Part shown: piece after piece, positions 8,561-17,949 of the stretch
How the letters are laid out: each line of letters begins with the position of its first letter
How positions within the stretch are numbered: the first letter of the stretch is position 1
Source of the DNA: Lachnospiraceae bacterium
Lineage (GTDB): Bacteria > Bacillota > Clostridia > Lachnospirales > Lachnospiraceae
NCBI GenBank assembly: GCA_024691875.1
Contig: JAILNG010000067.1
Coordinates: forward strand, 1 to 39,901
DNA: 39,901 nt
Direction of reading: 5' to 3'
Program-made: the position numbers and the translations under genes
The notes under the pieces: generated by a model
The model's database searches: none
Told to the model about the DNA's origin: nothing
Seen by the model: the letters and a program-made list of their open reading frames with translations, nothing else

Positions 8561-9571
8561 ATGAAAAAGAAATTTATGGCCGTTGCTCTTGTTTTAGCTA
8601 TGACGGCAGGTCTTTCCGCTTGCGGAAAAACCACTAAGGTTAAGTTGTGTGAGTATAAGGGTATTGCCCTTCAGAGTGTATCTCAGGAAGAAATAGACGA
8701 GAAGATCGATTCTTATATTGCACAGAGCTTTGTTGAAAGCCGTGAAATCGATGGCCCTATCGAATCGGGAGATACGGCGTACATTAATTACGTCGGAACA
8801 AAAGACGGAGTTGCCTTTGACGGCGGTACGGACAACAGTGAAGAGGGTTTTCCTCTTGTGATCGGCTCGGGTCGATTCATTGAAGGCTTCGAAGACGGTC
8901 TCGTTGGCGTAAAAAAAGGAGAAACAAAGGTTCTTGATCTTTCATTCCCCGAGAATTACGGAAATGAAGAACTTAACGGAGCAGCAGTAAAATTTGAGGT
9001 TACCGTTAAGAAGATCACAAGAAAATATGATCTTGAAGTTAACGATGAAAATGTAAAGAAGCTTCTTGGCTACGATACGGTTCAGATCTTTAAGGATACT
9101 GTTAAAGATGACCTTAACTATCAAAGCTACACCGAGCAGCTCGGTACATTCCTTTCGGAAAATTGCACAACTTCAAATCTTCCCGAGGACGAGATCAACG
9201 AGTATTGCGATTCTGTTTACACCTATGCTATGCAGAGCGTGCAGCAGTATGCATCTTACTACGGAGTAGATGTTGCGACTATGCTTCAGGCTTCTCTGGG
9301 GTTTGAGAATGAAGAGGCTTTACGTAATTACTGCCTCGAAGGCGCCACTCAGAATGTAGCTTATCAGTACATTATCAAAGAGATCGCCAAAAAAGAAAAG
9401 ATCGTCGTTACTGACGAGGAAGTTTCAGCCAGAGGAAGCGATTACGCTGATAAGTACGGTTTCAGTTCTGTCGAAGAGTTGATCGCTCAGACAGGAGAAA
9501 AGGAAGTCAAAGAGGCTATTCTGATGGATATGACCATTGAGTTCCTTATTGCCAACGCACAGATATTCTGA
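8561..9571 (+). CDS. Lipoprotein FKBP-type / trigger-factor-like peptidyl-prolyl isomerase
   Basis: Lipobox LSAC after MKKKFMAVALVLAMTAG; FKBP core GDTAYINYVGTKDGVAFDGG...FIEGFEDGLVGVKKGE followed by trigger-factor-like C-terminal region. ORF-track start 8462 is probably too early. Confidence 0.85.
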   Translation: MKKKFMAVALVLAMTAGLSACGKTTKVKLCEYKGIALQSVSQEEIDEKIDSYIAQSFVESREIDGPIESGDTAYINYVGTKDGVAFDGGTDNSEEGFPLVIGSGRFIEGFEDGLVGVKKGETKVLDLSFPENYGNEELNGAAVKFEVTVKKITRKYDLEVNDENVKKLLGYDTVQIFKDTVKDDLNYQSYTEQLGTFLSENCTTSNLPEDEINEYCDSVYTYAMQSVQQYASYYGVDVATMLQASLGFENEEALRNYCLEGATQNVAYQYIIKEIAKKEKIVVTDEEVSARGSDYADKYGFSSVEELIAQTGEKEVKEAILMDMTIEFLIANAQIF

Positions 9572-9586
9572 TCAATATGAAATTTA

Positions 9587-9618
9587 AGGGCGGCATTTCT
9601 TCCGCCGCCCTGTTTTTT
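9587..9618 (+). terminator. Intrinsic terminator after PPIase gene
   Basis: AGGGCGGC ... GCCGCCCT 8-bp arms followed by gTTTTTT. Confidence 0.9.
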
Positions 9619-9694
9619 CTGATAAATCACCCAATCATTTCATTTTAATCCCATCTGTTTTTAACAAATTAAATTCTTAAGAAGGAGTATGTTA

Positions 9695-11383
9695 ATGGAT
9701 TACGACAAAATGTCACTTGCCGAACTAAAGGCCTATGCAAAGGATCACAACATTAAAGGCGTTTCTCTGATGCGCAAAGAGGAACTCAGAGATTATCTTG
9801 CCGGCATGGAAAAGAATAATGCCGAGGCAGAAGAAAAGAAAGAGAAGCCGGTAAAACGGATCATGCTTCCCACCGAGGAACGTAAAGAAGTGAACCCCGG
9901 AAGCAGGATTGTCAATGACCAAAAGAGAGAAGAGAGGAAAGGCTCCCTCATTCGTAATGATGGGACGAGCAGACCTGAAAAGGAGTATCTGAGACGACCC
10001 ACTCCCGACAGGAACAAACCGGGTTTTGAAAGAAAACCTCAGATGGGGGAGAGACCTCAACAGCCTCTTCAAAGAAGGATCATGCCTGAAAGACCTGCGG
10101 ATCAGAACCAGACACCGAATACCCAGCCGAAGTTTACACCTCAGGAACGTCCTGTTCAGCGTGAGCAGATCCGCTCCGAACAAAATGAGAACAATGAACA
10201 AAAAGACGGTGTAAAATACGATTCCGGCAGTTTCTTAAGCCCCGAGCAGCAGGCGGAACTTGACAGCGGTATTGAAAAGAACGGTATCCTTGAGATCATG
10301 CCCGACGGCTTCGGCTTCATCCGTTGCGACAATTACCTGCCGGGAGACAACGATGTTTATGTTGCTCCCACTCAGATCAAGAGATATGGTCTCAGATCCG
10401 GAGACATTATACGAGGCAATACAAAAGTCAGAACTGCAACAGAGAAGTTCTCTGCACTTTTGTACATTAAGAGTATTAACGGTTATACGATCGAAGAAAC
10501 TCTTAAGAGAAAGAAATTTGAAAACCTCACACCTGTTTTCCCTTATGAAAGGATCCATCTTGAAACAGCCAAGAGTACAGTTGCCGCAAGAATGGTCGAT
10601 CTCATTGCACCCATAGGAAAGGGACAGAGAGGAATGATCGTTTCTCAGCCCAAATCCGGTAAGACAACACTTCTTAAGGAAATTGCAAATTCGATCACTA
10701 CCAATCATCCCGATATGAATCTGATTATTCTTCTGATCGATGAAAGACCGGAGGAAGTTACCGATATTAAAGAATCCATTCACGGAAACAAGGTTGAAGT
10801 TATTTATTCCACATTCGATGAACTTCCGGAGAATCACAAAAGAGTTTCCGAAATGGTCATCGATCGTGCAAAACGTCTTGTGGAATACGGAAATGATGTT
10901 GTCATTCTTCTTGACTCCATCACAAGACTTGCAAGAGCATACAACCTTACATGTGTATCCAGCGGACGCACATTGTCCGGAGGTTTGGATCCGGCTGCTC
11001 TGTATATGCCTAAAAAATTCTTCGGAGCAGCAAGAAAAATGAGAGAAGGCGGAAGCCTGACCATCCTTGCAACAGCTCTTGTTGAAACGGGAAGCCGAAT
11101 GGACGACGTTGTTTTCGAGGAATTTAAAGGAACAGGCAACATGGAACTCGTTCTGGACAGAAATCTTTCCGAAAGAAGGATCTTCCCTGCGGTGGATCTT
11201 CAGAAGTCGGGAACCAGAAGAGATGACCTGCTTCTCACGCCTGCTGAAGCGGAAGCGATGAACATCATCCGAAAGGCATTGAACGGGGCACATCCTGAAG
11301 ATGCTACGGAGAAGCTGATCAATATGTGCGCACACACCAGAAACAATCAGGAATTTGTTAATACCGTAATAAAAAATCTCTAA
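9695..11383 (+). CDS. rho: Transcription termination factor Rho, with N-terminal insertion
   Basis: [59 protein letters not shown]; start 9695 better spaced from SD GGAG than 9689. Confidence 0.97.
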   Translation: MDYDKMSLAELKAYAKDHNIKGVSLMRKEELRDYLAGMEKNNAEAEEKKEKPVKRIMLPTEERKEVNPGSRIVNDQKREERKGSLIRNDGTSRPEKEYLRRPTPDRNKPGFERKPQMGERPQQPLQRRIMPERPADQNQTPNTQPKFTPQERPVQREQIRSEQNENNEQKDGVKYDSGSFLSPEQQAELDSGIEKNGILEIMPDGFGFIRCDNYLPGDNDVYVAPTQIKRYGLRSGDIIRGNTKVRTATEKFSALLYIKSINGYTIEETLKRKKFENLTPVFPYERIHLETAKSTVAARMVDLIAPIGKGQRGMIVSQPKSGKTTLLKEIANSITTNHPDMNLIILLIDERPEEVTDIKESIHGNKVEVIYSTFDELPENHKRVSEMVIDRAKRLVEYGNDVVILLDSITRLARAYNLTCVSSGRTLSGGLDPAALYMPKKFFGAARKMREGGSLTILATALVETGSRMDDVVFEEFKGTGNMELVLDRNLSERRIFPAVDLQKSGTRRDDLLLTPAEAEAMNIIRKALNGAHPEDATEKLINMCAHTRNNQEFVNTVIKNL

Positions 11384-11450
11384 AAGATGAATGTGTCATA
11401 AAGCCTTTGGCAAGTGACGGAGTTAACCATAAAACAATAATACGTAGAAG

Positions 11451-13172
11451 ATGAAGATGAGAAGAACGGTTTTATCAATTTTGTTACTGTGTATGCCGCT
11501 ATTTGCAGTCGGTTGTACCGAAAATGAGAAAGAGGCTGCACTTGTGACGGAAAACGAAAAGACAAATGAAGAAGAGCAGACGAAGATGACTGCTGTTCCT
11601 GAGGCAACACCTACTCCCTCAAAGGATCCCGATGAGGACCTGCCCTACATCAGCGGCAAACTTAAAAGAGTGTCCGTGCATGATCCGTCGATCATTGCCA
11701 CTGCGGATAGTAATGGGAAAAAGCTGTACTACATTTACGGTTCCCACATTTCGGGAGCGAAGTCTGCGGATCTGGCAAACTGGACGAATTTTACGAACGG
11801 TTATGCCACCAAAAACAACACTCTTTACGGAAAGCTTTCCGAGAATCTGGCAGGCCCTTTTTCCTGGGCCGGCGAAAACGATTCGGATTGTAAGGGCGGC
11901 TTTGCGGTCTGGGCACCGCACATCATATACAATGAGTATTATGTGAATGAGGATGGAAGCCGAGGAGCCTATATGGACTACTTCTGCACTTCCTCGACCT
12001 ATTGTCGTTCCGCCATAGGGTTTGCGGTTTCGCAGAAAGTCGACGGGGATTTTGTGTGCAAAGGTATACTGGTCTGCTCCGGCTTCACACAGAAAAGCGC
12101 TAAGGATAAAAACAGCGATAAGGATAAGATCTGGACCAACACAAACATAGACGAGCTCATGGCAGCGGGAAAGATCGATGAGGGCTTCAACACAGAATGG
12201 GGCAGCGGAACCGCATACAACACCGATTATGCACCGAATGCCATAGATCCCGCTATCCTGTTTGACAAGGAAGGCAGGATGTGGATGTCCTACGGTTCCT
12301 GGTCGGGAGGCATATATATGCTTGAGCTTGACAGGGAAACAGGCGAAGCGATCTATCCTAAGAGCAACGGAAAAACAGAGGACGGACGTGTGATCGACAA
12401 ATACTTCGGAGTAAGGATCGCCGGAGGGCACACAAAGTCGGGAGAAGGCCCTTATATCATATATGATGAAGCTACCGATTACTATTACCTTTTGACTACT
12501 TACAACTATCTGGATTCGGTCAGCGGATATAATATGCGCCTGTTCCGTTCCCAGAACCCTACGGGACCGTATGTGGATGCAAAAGGCAATAATGCGGTAT
12601 TTCCTTCCAAGAGTGTTAACATGTATAACATAGGTATAAAGGTGATGGGAAACTATGCTTTTTCATGTCATAAGGGAGGTTACCGTTCTCCCGGGCACTG
12701 CTCGGCTTTTAAAGATGACGACGGGCAGATGTATCTTATCTATCATACCAGATTTGCGAGTGGCGGCGAAGTGTTCCAAACGCGAGTGCACCCGCAGTTC
12801 ATGAATGAACAGGCCTGGCCTGTAACGGCCGTTTTTGAAAACAGAGGTGACAAGATCTCCGAAACAGGATATCCCATTGAGCAGATCGTCGGAGAATACG
12901 AATTCATCAATCACGGAACGGCATCCGACGGCGCTTCTGTTAAAACTCCCGTAAACATAACGCTTTCCGAAGACGGAAAGATCACAGGAGATGTGACGGG
13001 AACCTGGAGCGAAAAGAAAGACTCATACATGGCATCCTTTACGTTGGATAATGTGAAGTATTACGGAGTATTCTTTAAACAGCATGACGAAGCATCGGTT
13101 TCAAAGCTTGTAATGACATTTACAGCAATCGGAGAGAATAATGAAACGATCTGGGGAGTAAGAAAACCGTAG
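11451..13172 (+). CDS. Glycoside hydrolase family 43-like lipoprotein (arabinan endo-1,5-alpha-L-arabinosidase-like)
   Basis: Lipobox FAVGC; VHDPSII, WAPHIIYN, NAIDPAILFDKEGRMWMSYGSWSGGIYMLELD, KSGEGPYIIYDEATDYYYLLTTYN typical of GH43; C-terminal beta domain. Confidence 0.85.
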   Translation: MKMRRTVLSILLLCMPLFAVGCTENEKEAALVTENEKTNEEEQTKMTAVPEATPTPSKDPDEDLPYISGKLKRVSVHDPSIIATADSNGKKLYYIYGSHISGAKSADLANWTNFTNGYATKNNTLYGKLSENLAGPFSWAGENDSDCKGGFAVWAPHIIYNEYYVNEDGSRGAYMDYFCTSSTYCRSAIGFAVSQKVDGDFVCKGILVCSGFTQKSAKDKNSDKDKIWTNTNIDELMAAGKIDEGFNTEWGSGTAYNTDYAPNAIDPAILFDKEGRMWMSYGSWSGGIYMLELDRETGEAIYPKSNGKTEDGRVIDKYFGVRIAGGHTKSGEGPYIIYDEATDYYYLLTTYNYLDSVSGYNMRLFRSQNPTGPYVDAKGNNAVFPSKSVNMYNIGIKVMGNYAFSCHKGGYRSPGHCSAFKDDDGQMYLIYHTRFASGGEVFQTRVHPQFMNEQAWPVTAVFENRGDKISETGYPIEQIVGEYEFINHGTASDGASVKTPVNITLSEDGKITGDVTGTWSEKKDSYMASFTLDNVKYYGVFFKQHDEASVSKLVMTFTAIGENNETIWGVRKP

Positions 13173-13208
13173 TAAAATGACCCATTTTTAAAATAAATAA
13201 TTTTCTTC

Positions 13209-13237
13209 TTGCAAATAAAAAAACTTGGGTGTATAAT
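13209..13237 (+). promoter_or_regulatory. Promoter of rpmE
   Basis: TTGCAA - 17 nt - TATAAT. Confidence 0.7.
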
Positions 13238-13264
13238 CTCTTAGCTATTGGTTTATTAACAGAA

Positions 13265-13286
13265 GTTCTGAGCCAAATCTCAGAAC
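13265..13286 (+). promoter_or_regulatory. Hairpin in rpmE 5'UTR; candidate L31 ribosomal leader
   Basis: GTTCTGAG-CCAAAT-CTCAGAAC, 8-bp perfect stem located between promoter and SD. Confidence 0.5.
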
Positions 13287-13308
13287 CCGCGTCGAAAGGA
13301 GAAAGATC

Positions 13309-13509
13309 ATGAGAGAGGATATCCAGCCTAAATACGTTGTTTCTCACGTTACATGCAACTGCGGTAACACATTTGAGACACGTTCCACAAAGGGTGATAT
13401 TCACGTTGAAATCTGCTCTAAGTGCCATCCTTTTTATACAGGACAGCAGAAGGCTTCTGCAGCCCGTGGTGCTATTGAGAAGTTCAATCGTAAGTATGGC
13501 CTTCAGTAG
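13309..13509 (+). CDS. rpmE: 50S ribosomal protein L31 (zinc-binding C+ type)
   Basis: 66 aa; IQPKYVVSHVTCNCGNTFETRST...EICSKCHPFYTGQQK with four Cys. Confidence 0.97.
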   Translation: MREDIQPKYVVSHVTCNCGNTFETRSTKGDIHVEICSKCHPFYTGQQKASAARGAIEKFNRKYGLQ

Positions 13510-13523
13510 GTTTAATGAAAAAG

Positions 13524-13567
13524 ACCGGGGTGAGATTGTTATATTTGATGATCTCCGCCCCGTTTTT
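13524..13567 (+). terminator. Intrinsic terminator after rpmE
   Basis: ccggggtgagat ... atctccgccccg followed by TTTTT; stem has a small bulge. Confidence 0.75.
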
Positions 13568-13674
13568 CTTTTATATGGATTGTAAAAGACACACTTTTTG
13601 TGTTATACTTATAAGAGCATTTCTCGGAGTGGGTCCGAAAATGTAATAAATTCAGTAATTTATCCGGAGGTTGT

Positions 13675-15114
13675 ATGAAATCATCGGGAATCGGCGGACA
13701 GGCCGTTATCGAAGGGGTTATGATGAAAAATCGCGGGCAGTATGCCATCGCAGTCAGAAAACCCAACGGGGAAATTGAAGTAGACGTTAAGAGCTGCACA
13801 GATGTGGCAAAGAGAAAACTGTTTTTCAGATTGCCCATTATCCGCGGCATTATGGCATTTATAGATTCTTTGACCATTGGAATGGGAACTTTGCAGTATT
13901 CTGCATCTTTTTATGATGAAGATGAGAAGGAAAGCGAGTTCGAAAAGAGATTGGACAAGCTGACAAGAGGCCATGGAGAAAAGTTCATGGACGTTGTTAC
14001 CGTGCTGTTTTCGGTTATTTTGGCATTGGTGATCTTTGTGCTTGTGCCGATGCTGATCACCAGTTTCATTTCACCTTATCTGCAATTTGAACATTCAAGA
14101 CTTGTTGTTTCTTTGATCGAAGGCGTTTTGAGAGTTGTGATCTTTATACTGTACATCGTTTTGATCTCGCAGATGGAAGACATCAAACGCATGTTCATGT
14201 ACCACGGAGCGGAGCACAAATGCATCAACTGTATTGAGCACGGAAGAACGCTTACCGTAGACAATGTGAGACGTTCAAGCAAGGAACACAAGCGTTGCGG
14301 AACGAGCTTCATGTTAAATGTTATGTTGCTCAGCATCCTTCTTTTCATGGTGATCGATGTAGACAACGTCTGGTTAAAACTGGGACTCAGATTGGTTCTT
14401 ATACCGGTTATCGCGGGAGTTTCTTATGAGTTTACGAGACTTGCGGGAAGTACAGATAACAAGATCGTAAACTTCCTTTCCAAGCCGGGGCTTATGATGC
14501 AGGCTTTAACAACAAAGGAGCCTGATGACTCCATGATCGAAGTGGGTATCGCTTCGGTTGAAGCAGTGTTTGATTGGGAACCTTTCGTTGAAGAACTCAA
14601 GAACGAAAGAAGAGCGGTCAGATCCGGCGGAGCTGAAAAAGCCGACAATAACAAGAAAGAAAAGAAGCATTCGGGCAATAATAAAAATGCGGAAGCGGTA
14701 AAGACGGAAGAAGCCGGCGTAAAGGCAGAAGAGCCTGTTGAAGAAAAGGTGATCGCACCAATTTCCGAAGAAGCCTTCAAGCCTCTGGAAGTTGACATTT
14801 CCAATCTGTTTGATATTAAACTTCCTGAAGCTGATGAGCAGAGCAAAAAGGGCTCCAAAAAGAATTCAAAAAAAGCTTCGCAGGAAACAGAAACCGTTCA
14901 AAAGAAGGAACCTGACGAGAAAGAAGCTGATGAACTTCTTGCAGCTTTGGATGTTATGTTTGAATACAACGGTGCAAAGACAGTTACCGAAATGAGTGAC
15001 GATCCTGCGGTTACAACGGGTGATAACATTGTTTTTGAGTTCGATTCCGAAGCTGTTCAGCATGAGCAGGATATTATCGATCTCAGTGCAAGCGAAAAGC
15101 GGGAATTGATCTGA
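13675..15114 (+). CDS. DUF1385 (YqhQ-like) membrane protein with long charged C-terminal extension
   Basis: GIGGQAVIEGVMMKNRGQYAIAVRKPNGEI, MYHGAEHKCINCIEHG, RRSSKEHKRCGTSFML; multiple TM. Confidence 0.9.
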   Translation: MKSSGIGGQAVIEGVMMKNRGQYAIAVRKPNGEIEVDVKSCTDVAKRKLFFRLPIIRGIMAFIDSLTIGMGTLQYSASFYDEDEKESEFEKRLDKLTRGHGEKFMDVVTVLFSVILALVIFVLVPMLITSFISPYLQFEHSRLVVSLIEGVLRVVIFILYIVLISQMEDIKRMFMYHGAEHKCINCIEHGRTLTVDNVRRSSKEHKRCGTSFMLNVMLLSILLFMVIDVDNVWLKLGLRLVLIPVIAGVSYEFTRLAGSTDNKIVNFLSKPGLMMQALTTKEPDDSMIEVGIASVEAVFDWEPFVEELKNERRAVRSGGAEKADNNKKEKKHSGNNKNAEAVKTEEAGVKAEEPVEEKVIAPISEEAFKPLEVDISNLFDIKLPEADEQSKKGSKKNSKKASQETETVQKKEPDEKEADELLAALDVMFEYNGAKTVTEMSDDPAVTTGDNIVFEFDSEAVQHEQDIIDLSASEKRELI

Positions 15115-15118
15115 AAGG

Positions 15119-16009
15119 TTGAGTTTTGAGCCTATATGGCAGAAAATTGAAATGAGCTACAAAGAGCTTTTGAAAGAAATCACAGAGAAATTAAAGGCGA
15201 CAAACGTTCCGGAGGCAGAATCGGCTGCTTGGCGCCTTTTTGAGGGTATTACGGGCTTTGACAGAGCTGCCCTTTTCATGAAAGGAAATGAAGAAGTCAC
15301 TGATGCTTCGATGATCGAAAAGGCACGTAAATGGACCGAAGAAAGACTGACAGGCTGTCCGGTTCAGTACATCATCGGCTATCAGGAGTTCTGCGGACTG
15401 ACCTTTGAAGTGGGAAGAGATACGCTGATCCCAAGGTTTGATACAGAGCTTCTGGCAGAAAAGGTCATGGAACTTGCTTCAGGGAAAAAAGTTCTGGACA
15501 TGTGCACCGGTACCGGATGTATACTGATCTCCGTTGCAAGAATGGCGGACACGAAAACAGCTGTCGGCTGTGACATTTCGGAAGGAGCCGTGAGATTGGC
15601 ACAAAGAAATGCGGTAAGAAACGGCGTCTCCGAAAAAACCGAATTCTTTACGGGAGATCTTTTTGATGCTTTAAAGAATACAAAATATGAAAACGAAAAA
15701 TTTGACATTATTGTCTCAAATCCGCCCTATATCAGGTCGGAGGTAATAGAAACGCTTTCACCGACCGTTCGGGATTTTGAACCTCGGGCGGCGCTGGATG
15801 GCACGGAGGATGGACTATGGTTTTACGAAAGGATTACAACAGGAGCCACTTATAGCCTTGCTTCTGACGGAATTTTAGCCTATGAGATAGGATACGATCA
15901 GGGAGCCGATGTTAAAAGGATAATGAGTGACAAAGGCTTCAAAGACATAAGCATAATAAAGGACTATGCGGGCTTGGACCGTATAGTCATAGGAAGGAAG
16001 GACAATTAA
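15119..16009 (+). CDS. prmC: Peptide chain release factor N5-glutamine methyltransferase
   Basis: VLDMCTGTGCILISVA, IVSNPPYIRSEVI (NPPY motif); directly upstream of prfA. Start may be 15152 (MSYKELLKEI). Confidence 0.95.
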   Translation: MSFEPIWQKIEMSYKELLKEITEKLKATNVPEAESAAWRLFEGITGFDRAALFMKGNEEVTDASMIEKARKWTEERLTGCPVQYIIGYQEFCGLTFEVGRDTLIPRFDTELLAEKVMELASGKKVLDMCTGTGCILISVARMADTKTAVGCDISEGAVRLAQRNAVRNGVSEKTEFFTGDLFDALKNTKYENEKFDIIVSNPPYIRSEVIETLSPTVRDFEPRAALDGTEDGLWFYERITTGATYSLASDGILAYEIGYDQGADVKRIMSDKGFKDISIIKDYAGLDRIVIGRKDN

Positions 16010-17086
16010 ATGTTTGATAAACTGGAAGACTTAATTAAGAGATACGAGGAGATTCAGAATGAACTCGCGGATCCTCAGGTTGTTAACGATCAGGCTCGTT
16101 TCAAGAAATTGATGAAAGAATCCACAGACCTTGCCGAGCTGGTTGAAACCTACAATAATTATAAGAAAGAAAAGCAGAACATTCAGGATTCATTGGAAAT
16201 ACTTGACAGTGAGTCCGATGAAGAGATGAGAGAACTTGCCAAGGAAGAATTGGACGAATCCAAAAAGAATGTGGAAAAGCTGGAGCAGGAATTAAAGATC
16301 CTCCTTTTGCCCAAGGATCCCAACGATGACAAAAACGTTTGCGTTGAGATCAGAGCCGGCGCAGGCGGAGAAGAGGCTGCGCTTTTTGCCGCAGAACTTT
16401 ACAGGATGTATTCAAAGTATGCGGAGACACAGAGATGGAAGACTGAACTGGTCAGCATCAATGAGTCTGAGATAGGCGGTATCAAGGAATGCGTTTTCAT
16501 GCTCAATGGTGACAGAGTCTACTCTAAACTCAAGTATGAAAGCGGAGTACACAGAGTACAGCGTGTTCCTGTTACGGAGAGCGGCGGAAGAATTCACACT
16601 TCGACAGCCACCGTTGCGATCATGCCCGAGGCTGAGGAAGTAGATGTAAAGATCGACCCCAAGGATTACAGGATCGACGTGTTCAGATCATCAGGCAACG
16701 GCGGACAGTGTGTCAACACTACGGACTCTGCGGTTCGTCTCACCCACTATCCAACAGGCATAGTAATTTCCTGCCAGGATGAAAAGTCACAGCTTAAGAA
16801 CAGGGATAAAGCTCTCAGAGTTTTGAGAGCAAAGCTCTATGAACTTGAACTTGAAAAGGCTCACGATGCGGAAGCAGCAGCAAGAAAGAGCCAGGTCGGA
16901 ACCGGTGACAGATCCGAAAAGGTCAGAACCTACAACTTCCCTCAGGGACGTTGTACGGACCACAGGATACATTACACTTCATACAGTCTCGATGATGTAA
17001 TGAACGGCGACATTCAGGAATTCGTCGATGCATTGACAGCTGCAGATCAGGCAGCAAAGCTTGCTGAAATGGCAGGAGAACAATAG
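16010..17086 (+). CDS. prfA: Peptide chain release factor 1
   Basis: [46 protein letters not shown] (GGQ motif); RF1 length. Confidence 0.97.
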   Translation: MFDKLEDLIKRYEEIQNELADPQVVNDQARFKKLMKESTDLAELVETYNNYKKEKQNIQDSLEILDSESDEEMRELAKEELDESKKNVEKLEQELKILLLPKDPNDDKNVCVEIRAGAGGEEAALFAAELYRMYSKYAETQRWKTELVSINESEIGGIKECVFMLNGDRVYSKLKYESGVHRVQRVPVTESGGRIHTSTATVAIMPEAEEVDVKIDPKDYRIDVFRSSGNGGQCVNTTDSAVRLTHYPTGIVISCQDEKSQLKNRDKALRVLRAKLYELELEKAHDAEAAARKSQVGTGDRSEKVRTYNFPQGRCTDHRIHYTSYSLDDVMNGDIQEFVDALTAADQAAKLAEMAGEQ

Positions 17087-17088
17087 GA

Positions 17089-17847
17089 ATGATAACATCG
17101 GAAAACAATGCACAATTAAAAAACATTTCCGCTCTTCTTAAAAGATCTAAGGAGAGACAGCAACAGGGGCTTTACGTTGTTGAAGGAAGAAAGATGTTTT
17201 GGGAAGCATGCGGACTGAATCTGGTTGAAAAAGCCTATCTGGCAGAAAGCTATGCCGCAGAATGCAGAGAAGTGCCTTGCGATCATGAGATCGTTTCCGA
17301 TGATGTTTTTAACAAGATCGCAGAGACGGTTACTCCTCAGGGCGTGTTGGCGCTGGTGAGACTTCCGAAAGAGGATCTTAAAGAGAAAATGCAAAATGCC
17401 GAGAGCCTGGTACTTCTTGAAAACCTTCAGGATCCGGGGAATCTTGGAACGATAGTCAGGACAGCGGAAGCGGCAGGCATCGATGCGGTGATCTTAAGTA
17501 AAACTTCTGTGGATCTTTATAATCCCAAGGTAGTCAGATCGACCATGGGGGCTGTGTTCAGAATGCCGGTTTTTTATACGGACGATCTTATCGAATTGAT
17601 CCGGGAACTGAACAATAACGGCTTTAACACAATAGCTACGCATCTGTCCGCAGAGAAGAATTATTACGAGGCTGATTATTCGGGGAAAACCGCTATTCTC
17701 ATCGGTAATGAGGGTAACGGACTCAGCGATGAAGCAACAGAACTTGCAAAAGAAAAAGTCATAATCCCGATGGAGGGAAAGGTGGAAAGTCTTAATGCTT
17801 CGGTTGCAGCGGCTCTTATGATGTACGAGATCAAAAGAAACAATTGA
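17089..17847 (+). CDS. SpoU/TrmH-family RNA 2'-O-methyltransferase
   Basis: LLENLQDPGNLGTIVRTAEAAGIDAVIL, ILIGNEGNGLSDE, IPMEGKVESLNASVAAALMMYE. Confidence 0.94.
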   Translation: MITSENNAQLKNISALLKRSKERQQQGLYVVEGRKMFWEACGLNLVEKAYLAESYAAECREVPCDHEIVSDDVFNKIAETVTPQGVLALVRLPKEDLKEKMQNAESLVLLENLQDPGNLGTIVRTAEAAGIDAVILSKTSVDLYNPKVVRSTMGAVFRMPVFYTDDLIELIRELNNNGFNTIATHLSAEKNYYEADYSGKTAILIGNEGNGLSDEATELAKEKVIIPMEGKVESLNASVAAALMMYEIKRNN

Positions 17848-17856
17848 AAATATGAG

Positions 17857-17884
17857 TTGCATTGAGGAGAAAAAGTGGTAATAT
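17857..17884 (+). promoter_or_regulatory. Promoter of LacI-family gene
   Basis: TTGCAT - 16 nt - TAATAT. Confidence 0.5.
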
Positions 17885-17888
17885 AGTT

Positions 17889-17906
17889 ATTGGTAACGTT
17901 TCCAAT
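17889..17906. promoter_or_regulatory. LacI-family-type operator, likely autoregulatory
   Basis: ATTGGTAACGTTTCCAAT; near-perfect palindrome with central CG, overlapping predicted +1 of the LacI gene. Confidence 0.7.
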
Positions 17907-17949
17907 AATTTAAATCCGTGATTACGGACAACTTTTTCAAGGGGTTTAT

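Noticed and set aside
10235-11335. 366-aa reverse ORF opposite rho
   Set aside because: Fully antisense to conserved rho; Cys/Ser/Phe-rich translation typical of shadow ORFs.
11619-12431. 270-aa reverse ORF opposite GH43 gene
   Set aside because: Antisense shadow of a well-supported CDS.
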